NCBI GenBank assembly: GCA_001598975.1
Contig: BBXU01000757.1
Location: forward strand, 1-20,584
Length of the DNA: 20,584 bases
From: Parachlorella kessleri
Lineage: Eukaryota; Chlorophyta; Trebouxiophyceae; Chlorellales; Chlorellaceae
Direction of reading: 5' to 3'
Shown here: piece after piece, positions 7,823 through 18,711 of the stretch
How positions within the stretch are numbered: position 1 is the stretch's first letter
Layout: each line of letters begins with the position of its first letter
The notes under the pieces: model-generated
The model's database searches: none
The model's input: the letters and a program-made list of their open reading frames with translations, nothing else
Told to the model about the DNA's origin: nothing
Program-made: the position numbers and the translations under genes

Positions 7823-10800
7823 TTAGGCCGAAGCAGCGACTGATTGGCTCACGCCCCTTGTGGCCCCCTCCTCCATGCTTTGCCAGCTCAGCGCGCTGTC
7901 CCCAGCACCCAAGCACCCGCCCTTGTCAGTGCCGCCGGCGCTGGCCGTACACCGGTCCCAAGACCCTGCCAACTCTTCACCCTTTCCCATGGCATCAGCA
8001 CCGGCACTGACGCTGCTGCTGTTGCTGCCGCCGCCGCCGGTGGCGTTGCTGCTCTGCCCGGGCTGACCATTGCCACGGCCGCACCCGCGGCGCCCCTCGC
8101 GCTTGTTGTACAGGGTGACCGAGTCGTGCACCCGGCCATCTGCACCAACCAACCAGCCAGCCAATAAATCATGAGGTCCACCTCTTGGGCAAGGTTTCCA
8201 GGATGTAGCCCTGCTGGCGCTAGCCATGCGCCCGCTGCAGCGCAGCAAGCGCGACATGCATGAAGTCATTCCAAACAGCCCAAGATGGTCTTGAAGGACA
8301 CCTGCCAGGGCGCACAGCAGGGCTGGCCTCTGGGGTGTGTAGACGGCAGCCCTACTGGCACTGGCTGGACACCCAGCGCGCTGCGAGGCGTATGAGCTGG
8401 ACAGCTCCTTATTGCAACGCCCATTTGAAGGCCTCTAGTATGCCCGCCGGACCCGCCAGCAGTGCAAGCGACAGACTTAAAGGCAGGCAGGCCATATTGA
8501 CGCTGGCCTCCAGAGGTCGCCACTCCGTATAACAACATGACAGCAGTGCCGCAGAGGGGCCTTCGCCTTATGTGCAACAGCTCCCCTGCTGAGGCAGTGG
8601 AAGAGTGACCCGTCACCCTTACCAGCCCTTGCTGCCAGAGCAGCAACAGACAGGTATCCTTACCTTCGGTGCGGATGTAGTCCCACGTGAGCGAGGAGCC
8701 GTCACGCACCGTCACCCGCCCAAAACCAAAGCGGCTCTCAGCAAACTCCAACCAGTCCGGCTGCTCATGCTCCACTGAGCTCAGCTTGCGGCCCGCGCAG
8801 CCAACCTGCGACATAGGACAACACTGGAAGATCAGCTTTCTCAGCCAAGCGGGCAGCACATGCTTAGCAGAGCTCCCATGCGGCCACCACAGCCAGCCTG
8901 CTTGCACTCATCTCACCGTGACCACTCATCTCACCGTGACCAAACACAGCATCCCTGCGGTTCATAGCAACGCTGGTATGCCGAAACCTCAGCTGGGTGT
9001 ACTGCACTGCACTGCCACCCCCACCACCTGCTCAACCCAGAGCCGAACCACCACTACCGCATGAGCACCTGCGCGCCGTGCCACCACGACCTACAGACCC
9101 TGCGCCTTGCACTGTGTTGAGGCGGGCGGGCCTCACCGTGACGTGCGTCATGCCTCCCTCGCTCTCCTCGTCCGCGCAGCGCCAGTCCAGCACGTTGCAG
9201 GTCCGTGAGTAGGAGTGGACGTGCCCACTCAGCACCAGGTCCACCTCATACTCATTGAGCAAGTCCTCTAGAGCCTCCCTGTAAGACAACTGGGTGCCAA
9301 GAGACAGTTGACAGCTGTGGAAGCATCACGGCAACGACGCCCAGCATGCAATAGGCAGACCTGGAGCTTGAAAGCCGGGAGTCTGGAGGTAGGCGAGACG
9401 TGCACCATGGCTATACAGGCATTAGGATGCTCGTATAGGGAAACAGCACTGGGAAGCGGGTGTGGGATAGCAGGGGCCCCTTGAAGCAAGCAACTTCCTG
9501 CCAGCACTGATGTTTGGGCGTACTCCTACAAAGTACCGAAACGCTGGCCTTGTTGCCAGAGGCCCTTCACCAGGGCCACTTGCTATGGCCACAGCCCACC
9601 CCTTGAACAGCCAGCATCCTCATGCAGATGGGACCCCATACCTTAGGTGCTCTCCCACAATGCGGTTTGACTTATGAGGGAAGACCACGTACATCGGGCG
9701 GTGCATGGCCACCTGCGCGGCGCAAGACTTGGTGCCTGCTGAGTGAGGGTGATATGCTGCTCAGTGTTTACTACAGTTAGTCTTTCCCATTGGGGTCTCC
9801 CTGTCATCAGTGTACCCTTCGTTCAGGCTTCTAGCAACAAAGAGCGAATGACCGCCCCAGCTGTCACACTGCGTGCCAATGCTGAACAGTAACTTACTCC
9901 GTGTAGCAGAGGCCATACGAAAGCAATAATCTCTGGCTTACAGATTCCAGCAGCAACAGTTCGTCACCAGCCAAGACCCCATGCGAGCTGCACAACTTCC
10001 TTTTCACCCCTCAAGAAACTCCTGGACGCTGCAGCCAGGGACAGTAGACCTGCAACCTGCGCAAAAACTGCAGGAAAAAACTGCCAGCGCTTACCACCAG
10101 CCAAGGTGTCCTGCACCGGTCCACCCGCCGCAGGTCGTGCTTCAGCCACTGCAGGCAAAATATACACACACGTGCCAAGGAGACTCAGCAAGGTCATGTT
10201 GCTCGCATGCCCCATCAAAGGTCCAGTGCTTGGACGAGATGGCTGGAAAGGGCCACCAGCGGCGCATGCCCAGCCTGGCAAGCACTTTGCAAGGGAGCCA
10301 AGAGGCGGCAGCGCACAGTGCAGCCAGACCCAGGGGCCTGCCCCAGGGTGTTGCAGAGGTCAATGCAGCCATGAACCCTTCCCTCACCAGCGCTTGCCCA
10401 GCATGCCCTCCTCCCCCCCTCCCTCGACACACCCAGCTGCCTTGGCATCGCCACGCGGGCCTACCTTGTACTGTTTGGACCCCGGCGTCACGTCATGCTC
10501 TGTCGACAGCACCGTGAAGTGCACGCTGCCATAGCTGAAGCTGTACCAGAATGGGGGGTTGGCCCTGTGGTGGTGGTGGTTCTCAGGATCTGCCTCGCCG
10601 GAGGCTGCGGCCACCGTGCCTGCTGCGCCTGCTGAGGCCGCTGCGCCGTTGGGCCCAAGCGTGGGGTTCCGCGGCCCCGGCCACCCACCGCTGCAGTTGA
10701 CCGAGGAGTCTCCACTGCCGCTGGCACTGCTGCAGTTGGGCTGGGGCCAATAGCCCAGGTCTGGGATGTCTGGCATGGCAAATGTCTTGGTGGTTGCCAC

Positions 10801-13506
10801 ACCGCACTCCCCTCCAGAGTCGTTGCCTGCAACCAGCACCGGAAGGGCGTCCCATTACGCAACCGGAATCACCACAGTACAGCTCACACTGGGGCTTTCC
10901 AAGTGTCTGTCGACCTCCCTCAGTGCATCGCCGGGAAGGCCACAACCCTAGGAGCACACGAGGGCACAAATGCATCACCCAACAGTACTGCACTTTGTTT
11001 TCCTGACAACCAGCCAATGCCAAGGATCCAGCGGCCCTTGTCTAGCAGCCTAGTGCCACCAGATGCACAAAAGGACGCAGCTGACACCCGCCACACTGCT
11101 GTACAGCCCTTGCTGGCACGTGCACCCCATCAAGTATGCACAGTGTGAGAAGTGCGCACCGAAATTGCCCCAGTCAGGATCGTACGGCTTGTCAGCCCCG
11201 CTTGGATCCTTGCTGCAGCCACAACCAGCAACAGCTGTGGTCAGTGTCTAGCACCAATAACCCCGGGTCCAGAGCTAATACATAGGCAAGACACGATGTG
11301 TGCAGGGTGTGCTTCATCCAAGAAGGGCCAGCTGGGCAAGGGTGGGCACGCAAGGGCGCCTGCAGCCTACAGCCCGGCCGGCTGTGCAAAGATATGTGCT
11401 GCTGTGCCTTCACCAATCTACAGGAGCAGTGTGGGCCCTTGGTCATAGGATGGTTCTCTCCGAAGCTTGGCCAAGCATGAAGTGCCCACACCCTGGGGTT
11501 GTCGGCGATGATCTGATGTTGTTTGAAATCACATACCACTGCAGTAGCCATCTCACCCACCTGCTGTCGTGGCGGCGGTAGTCATACTCGTGGTTGCCGA
11601 TGGCCACCATGTAAGGCACCCTGGACGCAAAGGGCTCGATCGCCTCCATGAAAGAGTCCCAGATCTGCAAACGTGCAAGGGACACGGTAAACAACCCAGA
11701 ACCTGTCCAACGCGGGACTGTGCCGGCGCTGCAGGTGGTGCGCAGACGTCTATTTACTACTGGCGGAGAAGGCTGTGGTGGGCCCAGCGCAGCGCAGGTG
11801 CTAATTTCCTGACTGCCACGCAGCGCACATGGGTGTACCCCAAGCCCTGCGCACCTCTGGCCGCCCGTTGGCATAGGAGATGTCCCCCACATGGACGATC
11901 AGATCTGCCCCGTCCTTCACCTCATCCAACACCCGCTCTGCTGTGTCAGACGCCCTGCGAGGGCAAAGGGCAGGCAGTGCATACATATACGAGACTGCTG
12001 GAGGTCATTGCCCCAGCGCTACGCACCTCCGCTCTACCAGGCAGCCTGGTAAAAGTCGGCAGGAGCCGGCAGCAAACCTCAACAGCCATGAAGTGACAGA
12101 GCAAGCCCTTGCCAAAGCGGACAGCGTCAAAGCCCTCCACATTCCTCACCCCGGGGACTTGGCTGCCGGATGCTCCGACTCTCCCATGTCGCCATATGCC
12201 AGGAAGCTGAAGCTGCTGTCGGGGCCGATGGGCGGGGGCGCTCGGAAAGGCACCTCTCTGTCGCTACCCGCTACCTGCAGGAACAACACAACCCCCAAGG
12301 TCGGCATACGGCGTGGCTCAGCAGTACAAGTGCAGTGGCAGGGGCCACTTGGGTGCTTGTATCCACCTGGGAGACTGGACGTCGACCACCCTAGCCGCCC
12401 AGACATTAATGCTGTGCCTCCCAATTGGTCCTGCCTCCAGCCATCTGTTGGGCCATCTCCCTCAGGCGCACCCGTCACTCTCTCCACCCCTGCCTCCAAC
12501 AATTCACATAGCCACCCTAGTACTGAGCCCTAGGTACTCCACGCCTGGCATATTTGGGCCCATCGCAGCAGCAGGTCATCAACCCCCAGCATTCTGCTAG
12601 GCGTCTCAGTAGGCTACCCCCGCGCTGGTGCATATTGTCTGCCCCGCTCCACGCTGTTACTTGGACGGCAGCACCCAAGGCGCAGCTCAGCCAAAGCGCA
12701 GCTCATCCAATGCACAGCTCATCCAGGTTGCAGCTCACCCTGTAGATGTAGCGCCCGCCAGGTATAAGCCCCGCCAGGGTGACGTGGTGCAAGTATTTGG
12801 GCCTGTCGAACTCATAGTCGCGGGCTGGGGAGGCACAGAAGTCCGAGTTGTCATACTCTGCTGTGGTGCCCAGGAGTTGCTGGGCCTGAGGCACGCCATC
12901 GTTGTTGTTGTCCGCTGCCCAGAAGTGCACGCTGCTTGGGCACCTGCAGTGAGCAGACGGCGGTGCGCATATGCGTACAGGCCAGACCGTCGGAAAGGTT
13001 CGGAGACGGCAACAGGGCGGAAGTTAGACGGTTAACAGAGCATGCCGCAGCACAGGAGCCTTCCTGTGCAGGTTGCTCCAGGTACGGCAGAATCCAAGTT
13101 GTGACAACTGCCCTGTGGGTTGTGATAACAGCCCAGTGGCCACCTGCGGGAGCAACCCGGTTAGCCCTGGGCAAGTGCAGCATGGATTGTGGCCTCTGGA
13201 ACCCACCCTTTGCCTCTGGTCGCCCAGGAGATGCGCAGCTCAGTTGGGTCACCCGTTAGCGCCAGGTGCAACTGCAGGTGCAGAGAGCCCAGTTGAGTGA
13301 GCTGAACAGGCGGCTGCTCCCAAGGGCAATCATACCTGCCAGGGCATGGCTACATCCGTGATACACTGCGGTGCTGCACTTGCCTGTCCTGGTTTGCAAG
13401 CGTCGTTTTCTTCTTGTGCCACGCCACCGAGAGGCAGAAGACGAGCACTTGCAACCCACACAATCCCTCCAAGCAGCACCGCTATCTGCAAACTGGCTTT
13501 TTGCAT
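7823..13506 (-). CDS. Secreted purple acid phosphatase (metallophosphoesterase), 13 exons
   Basis: Hydrolyses phosphate mono- or diesters using a two-metal centre, probably outside the cell or in the secretory path. Exons: 13506-13336, 13271-13207, 12943-12739, 12274-12150, 11954-11855, 11664-11561, 11212-11160, 10826-10465, 10148-10095, 9712-9642, 9278-9137, 8805-8664, 8139-7823; 636 residues, all phases consistent. A signal peptide spans about 1-21 (hydrophobic core, then VASA). An Fn3-like N-domain follows (LALTGDPTELRISW to GLIPGGRYIYR). All seven metal ligands are present: D176 (GDMG), D213 and Y216 (GDISY), N246 (GNHE), H417 (VAMHRPMY), H456 and H458 (GHVHSY). SGGECGV and the FWYSFSYG region place it near the large plant PAPs of the AtPAP1/24/27 type; exact subgroup is inference. 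Odd points are a 70-residue insertion (294-363), a 64-nt first intron, and a Gly/Ser-rich C-terminal tail. Two NCS sequons and an NAT sequon suggest glycosylation. Promoter elements suggest phosphate control. Confidence 0.93.
8905..8940 (-). repeat. Two exact tandem copies of an 18-mer carrying a 5' splice-site-like sequence (phosphatase intron 11)
   Basis: CACTCATCTCACCGTGAC occurs twice in direct succession. On the gene strand each copy reads GTCACG|GTGAGATGAG. This matches the true exon 11 donor, GTCACG|GTGAGG, at 9137/9136, so intron 11 contains two decoy donors at 8935/8934 and 8917/8916. Confidence 0.9.
12679..12742 (-). repeat. Four 16-bp tandem units; the first (gene strand) contains the exon 3 splice donor
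   Basis: The units, read on +, are GGCGCAGCTCAGCCAA, AGCGCAGCTCATCCAA, TGCACAGCTCATCCAG and GTTGCAGCTCACCCTG. On the gene strand each contains TGAGCTG. Only the unit overlapping exon 3 reads GGGTGAGCTG with a usable GT, at 12738/12737. The others read GATGAGCTG or GCTGAGCTG. Confidence 0.85.
13098..13139. repeat. Two imperfect 21-bp tandem units in phosphatase intron 2
   Basis: Two adjacent units begin GTTGTGA and end GTGG, and match at 18 of 21 positions by eye. They lie in the middle of the intron between exons 2 and 3 and have no obvious splice role. Confidence 0.7.
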
Positions 13507-13683
13507 CAAGAAAGGGGATGTTGAGCCGCTTCTAGTATTTCTAGCAAAAGGCTAGCTCTCTGACGGCTGCAGCAGGAGAGGCTTCAGCGCCTTGACGGGA
13601 AGTGCAGCCCCAGCTCAGGGCGAGGATGCGTGTGCAGTCCTGCCCAGCAGTAAAGGGCTGATACCTCAACTGCAACGAGCTGC

Positions 13684-13689
13684 CACGTG
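13684..13689. promoter_or_regulatory. G-box/E-box CACGTG upstream of the phosphatase
   Basis: A perfect palindromic CACGTG lies about 180 bp upstream of the phosphatase ATG. bHLH and bZIP factors bind this core; in yeast it is the Pho4 site. It lies 25 bp from the P1BS match. Binding is inference. The motif also falls inside the presumed 5' flank/UTR, whose exact transcription start is unknown. Confidence 0.35.
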
Positions 13690-13713
13690 CAGCCCTTTCG
13701 AGCCGAGGAAAGG

Positions 13714-13721
13714 GAATATCC
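13714..13721. promoter_or_regulatory. P1BS-like element (GNATATNC), possible PHR1/PSR1 site
   Basis: GAATATCC fits the P1BS consensus GNATATNC bound by MYB-CC phosphate-starvation regulators (PHR1 in plants, PSR1 in Chlamydomonas). It sits within AGGGAATATCCCT, about 210 bp upstream of the phosphatase ATG. Two other consensus matches, both GCATATGC, occur at about 12967 and 17544, inside transcribed introns or exons, so one match alone is not proof. Confidence 0.4.
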
Positions 13722-13797
13722 CTGCTGATGCTTTTTCCTGGATGCGACAGCTGTCAGCCCTAGCTTCCCATCATGGCATGCAAGCCAAGCAAATCAC

Positions 13798-13802
13798 TTA
13801 CA
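13798..13802 (-). other. Putative polyadenylation signal TGTAA for the KH gene
   Basis: TTACA on + lies 635 bases below the KH-gene stop and is the only copy I found between that stop and the phosphatase start. The stretch 13803-14436 would be the KH 3' UTR; I see no other gene in it. About 290 bp then remain as the phosphatase 5' flank. Confidence 0.4.
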
Positions 13803-14436
13803 GTACTTGGGTACCCTACATTGTAGTACATTGGTTATCACAGGCTCGTTTCACTTTGAAGCAGTGGAAGGAGAAGGGAGCCACAATGGCCCTACATGCC
13901 AGAGGCTGCCCTTGCAACAGGGATACAGGCCCCGGAAAGAATCAACTTGTACCAGATACGAAAGAAAGCGAGCGCCTGACACAGCTTGCAGCAAGAAACT
14001 TCAGCGCAGCAGATCACTAGTGTTCCCTCCACAAGCCCTCATTAGCCTGCAGCCGCATTGCCACGAAAATGGGTAACACTCTACCCCTCCAAACATCAGT
14101 TCTTCGTGGCAGGCAAACAATTTGTAGGGTTCCCTGAAGAGCGCAATAAGCGCATGAATCACAGGCAAAGGGAACCGATGCCCGCCATTAGCAGCGTTCA
14201 TGCTACACTTTATGCCTGCACACAGCTGTCCACCCCCTAGCCATATCACCCTGTTCACTAGGCTCCTGGCAACAAATATGTAGGCGCAAGCGGCCTTGAA
14301 TTGCAGTGTTCAAGTTGTTCCACGCGATGCACAGACCCCAATGTGCCCGTCCTCTCCCCTGGCCTACCAACTCCCTCCCTACTTCAAGCAAGCAAGTGAC
14401 TCGCTTGCTGGCCGCCCTGCAGGTGCGCTAGAGTTC

Positions 14437-17400
14437 TCATGCGGTCGGATGCGCCGGCTGCGCCCGGCCCATGACAAGGAAGGTGTTCAGCAAGTGGTGC
14501 GCCGCTTGGCAATGCTCCAGGCCACCGCTAATCTCCAGCCGCCGCTCGCCTTTCTCGTCTAGCTCGCCAGAGAGCTGCACCCGTGCCCCGCTCATCTGCC
14601 GGATCTGCAGCACGCCCCAGGCAGAGTTGCAGAGACACTTCATCTACCAACTCCTTGCGTACCTCAGAGTGCTGTCATAAGCAGTGGAAGCTGTGTCAAC
14701 CATGCAGGTGCACCTTATCATCTTCACTTACGACAGCAGCAGCAAGTATGTGCTGAGGACGCAATCGTGTTGGCCAGTCAAAGCACCAAAGACTAGACCA
14801 GCACATGAAGTTGAGACGACACTGTACAAAAAAAAGTTGCTCTGCCAGTGAAAGAAAACCTGACCCCCGACAGGGTTGATGCGACTGTGCGAAGCATGAA
14901 ATGCACCTTTGGGGTGCAAGCATGGCAGGTTGGAGACATGCTTCCACCCCAAAGCCTGCCATGTGCAGTCACCCCTTCAATGCTGTCCAGCACACGACTC
15001 CACACCAGCACACCCCAGCCTGTCCTACTCACCTGGGTGATATGTGAGCCGGCCCGGCCGATGACCGCCCCAACCTGCAGCGGGTTGAGACTGTAGCAGT
15101 AGGTCACGGGCGGGGGCGCCAGCGCCGCCGCAACATGCCGCCCTGGGGACGCCAGCATGCCCAGCTGGGGACTGCCATAGGGTGCCACCGGCAGCATGCC
15201 GCCAGGCGAGCCAGGAGGAGGCATGGCCACAACTGCTGGGTGGTGCGCCGGCGACAGCGGCAGCGAGTGCGGCAGCAGGCTGCGGCGAGGCGGCGAGCCG
15301 TTGGGAGACGGCGGGGGCAACGCCTTGGCCTGCTGTCGGATCTGCAGGGCACAGGCAGGGCCACGGTGAGCAAGGCAGCTGTCACAACGGCTCCAAGGTG
15401 CCTCCACGTCAGCTGGACCAACCAAGTGCATGGGCACAAAGACGCCGGCGGAGCTGCACACAAGTAGACGCTTTTCAACCTGACAGGACGCTTCCTCCCT
15501 CCCCCTTCCCCTGGCTCCTGCCCCGCTCCCCGTCACTGGCTCTGTGCTCACCTGCCAGCCTCTCAGCAGGGTGGCCACGCCCCGCAGCGCCGCAATGACC
15601 TGCTGCATGTTCCCCTCGACTTGCACAATCTCATCCGGGTTGGCCTCATCCTGCTCCAGCTCGTCTGCCGGCAGCACCTTGATGGCGGCGCCCGTCTCCA
15701 GCCGCAACTGCGTCACTGTCTGGCCCTTCTTGCCGAGCACTATGCCCACCTGGCGTATGGGGCACGTGGGATGAGTCAAGCAGTGGCCCGGCACTCATGC
15801 ACAGATTGTCGCGCACGCGGGTCTCCCCCTCCCCCCCTGCCCCCGCCCCACTTAAATGGGCAACAAGCATTTCAAGTATGTGAATGACCAAGCAGCCACT
15901 CAAAACCGACAATCCAGGCATGGAAGCGGAGCGGATCGCCATACATAAGCCCCAAGCTGAAGCTTTTGGCAACTGCCAACCCAGTGCTGGCGACCCAAGT
16001 TCCACTGTACACCATCAGCCTAGCACAGCAGGGGAGCCTCCCTCTTCTGAGCAAGCTCTGCAGGCACCCCTTCGACTTTACAACACATTGACAATGACAC
16101 ATCCCGCACCAGTGCAGCTGCCCAAAGCTCTTACAGAAGGAGGAGATGTACAGCACCCACCGAGGCCTGGGTGGTCAGTAGCCGCACTCGGTGGCTGGCT
16201 GCTGCTGGTTCGTCGCTGCTCAGCGCGATGGCGCAGCGGATGAGCGCGTCCTGGGCGGCGCAGTACGGGGCCAGGGCTTCTTCGCTGCTGCTCAGGGTCA
16301 CCAGCCGCTCCTCCGCGCCGTCGGCCGCGTCGCGTACCTTGACGCGCGCGCCTGTCTCGCCGCGTATCCGCCGGATGTTCTCGCCGCTGCGGCCGATGAT
16401 GTTGCCCGCCTTGCTTACGGGCGCCAGCAGGCGGAACGCAACATCCACTGGCTGGCTTACACCTGCCACTGCCGCAGCCGCGTGCGGATACACCGGCACG
16501 ATGCCTGCTGCGTGCGGCAGCCCGCCACCGTGGTGCGCATGCTGCGCGGGCGGGAAGTGCAACGCGCCGGGCACTCCATACATGCCATGGTGGTAGAGAG
16601 CCATGTCCTGGCTGAAGCCCTGATAGCCCACCGATGGTGCAGCGGGAAAGGAGGTGCCGCGCGGCGGGTGCCGCCGCAGCTGCTCACCCAGCACGCGCAG
16701 CGCAGAGCGCACCTGCTCTTGGGTGCCGGTCACCTGTGCGAGAAGTGGGGTGGACAGCGCCATTTGGCCACCGAAGGCACCACATGAGGACCACCAAGGC
16801 AGGCTGAACCAGCAGGGCCATGCCTTGACCTCCGGCCAGGTCTGACCATTCTGTGGAAACTACATTTGCAGCCCCGCACGACAGCACAGCCGCCACCAAA
16901 TCAATAGGCAAAAAGCAGGCCAGCCCCAAAATGCAGGTGGGCAGTATAGCCACATGATGCCCTCAAAGCGGCAGCGTCCACCCGCCCTGAGCTCCCCAGC
17001 GGCTCACCAGGACAAGCTCATCCATAGGCCACGCGCAGGGCGGCAGCTCCGCCTTGGGCAGTATCCTAACGGTGGCGCCAGTGCTCGCGGTTGTGGCCTT
17101 GATGGTGGCCCCACCACGGCCCACAAGGTACCCAACCTGAGAGCCCTCCACCAGGAGCCGCGCAGCACAGGGCACAGCCACATGTGGCCGCCGGGTGGCC
17201 GAGCGTGCAGTGGTGGCTGTCCGCTCAGAGGACGCCTCAGATTGGTCAGCATCCGACTGGTGGGCGCTCGCTACGAAACCATTCTCAACCGCTGCCCCTG
17301 CCCCTGCCGCTGGTGCACCTGCCCCAGCTGCCTCAATGGCTGGAACAAGGCCAGCGGCAGCAGCGGCTGCGGCGGCAGCGGCAGCCGCTGGGGAGGAGGA

Positions 17401-18711
17401 GGCTGGCCCTGCTCCGCCTGCTTTGGCCACTGACCCAGTACCCCCTGCACTCCTGAGGCTGTTGCTGCCGTCGCGCGGCCTGCCGCCCGCACCGCCCCCA
17501 CTGCTGCTGCCGTTGGGGCGCCCTTCGCCGGCTGTTAGCGTGCATATGCGGTCAAACACGCTGCAAAGCGCATCCTCTCCGCTGGTGGACTCTCTGCCAT
17601 CCCCAAGGACCCTGCAGACATGCAGGAAGTGGTCGGCCCTGGGGCGGCTCTGCATGCGGGCTCCCCAGCTAGCCAATGATGTGAAGCACCAAGACTTCCA
17701 CACGTGGGTTGCGGTGTGAGTCACCTCCAAGACCCTCCGATAAACCATAAGACCTGCGCAGCAAAGTTGGCAAGCATTGCAGGACAGCTCCCACAGCGAA
17801 CATGCGCAATTCTGCAAGCAAAGCCAGGCCTCCCACGCACCTGTCTGCAACAATCGTCACCACCCGCTCCTCGCTCCCCATGACATAATCCTCCACAGCC
17901 ACCTGAGTGTTTGTGTCCCTCCGAATCTTCATTATACTCTCGCCCTTCTGCAGCCCATAGGGAGCAAGGACTGAGTGGAAAGACAGCCCAGCAGCCAACG
18001 AATAAAAGTCTTCCAGCTCTTGAGGGGTTACAGCTTGGCAGACAAGCTCTCCCCTTTCATGCACTTGCTGTCCCAGCTTTATGGTTATTACCCAAGCGGT
18101 TGATGGTCACTTGACCTACTGAGGTTTACTAGTTCCATACGGCGGCCTAGCTGCAGGCCCACACCTGCTCAACCCGCCCTGTGCAAGCTGTGTTGCTTGC
18201 CAGGCAACAAGCGGGCTTCCAAGAGGTGTTTCACCCCACCTTGCCGATGATGCCGCCGGCCATGCTTGAAGGGCACAGCAGCCGCAGCCTTGTATGCTGT
18301 GGCTCCTCTGCTGGCCGTAGTTGGCTCTTCTGCCGAGCATTATGCGCCTACACCAGGAACGTGGTATTGTTCTGCGTACCACCTGCCTTGGGCCAAACTA
18401 GGCCGGCAGGGGACCGACCGACCGTGCAATGTCCGCTGGCTGTCCAGTGGGCGACGCAGGATCACCGGGCCCCAGTTGCAGCCGTCCTGGCTGTCCCTCA
18501 CCTGCTTCTTGGTAGGTTTTGACACTGCCGGCTCTACCGCGGGCTCTTCTGTGGGCTGGACAGCCCCTGAACCAGCCACCTGCAGCAAGGTGGGGCGTGC
18601 AGCCAACAATTAGGGCCAAATTGGAGCCGTGGTGGGCTGACTGTACAACCCGGGGCTAGATAGCTAAACATCCCGATCTAGCTGCTGCCTTGCCTGGCCA
18701 TTCTCCGTCAT
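14437..18711 (-). CDS. Five-KH-domain RNA-binding protein (HEN4/PCBP-like), 9 exons
   Basis: Binds single-stranded RNA (or DNA) through KH folds and probably acts in pre-mRNA processing or mRNA control. Exons: 18711-18670, 18579-18502, 18296-18240, 17947-17841, 17611-17008, 16733-16161, 15749-15552, 15341-15033, 14604-14437; 711 residues. Five GxxG loops are visible: GKKG 58-61, GRGG 259-262, GRSG 410-413, GKKG 493-496, GRAG 648-651. Each sits in a KH context such as RLLCPSSMAGGIIGK and NIIGRSGENIRRIRGETGA. Linkers are Gly/Ala-rich (KH1-KH2, with a poly-Ala run), His/Pro/Tyr-rich (KH2-KH3) and Pro/Ser-rich (KH4-KH5). Plant HEN4/RCF3-type proteins also carry five KH domains. Exon 1 is the weakest call: its donor GAT|GTTTAG is atypical, so the true start may lie elsewhere upstream. 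Exon 5 could instead begin at 17639 (a CCCCAG acceptor in the same frame), adding about nine residues. Seven of eight introns are phase 0. Confidence 0.88.

Noticed and set aside
8266..8907. 213-codon minus-strand open frame considered as one phosphatase exon
   Set aside because: Only 8805-8664 matches the family. The rest lacks PAP similarity and is bounded by good splice sites, so it is intron read-through.
14793..15794. A single 333-codon minus-strand open frame taken as one exon
   Set aside because: It reads through two introns. KH4 and KH5 only become regular when 15551-15342 and 15032-14605 are removed at GTGAGC and GTGAGT donors.
17195..17719. + strand Ala/Pro-rich open frame of 174 codons
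   Set aside because: It is the complement of the KH gene linker rich in GCN and GGN codons. No motif is visible and the KH frame clearly explains the region.
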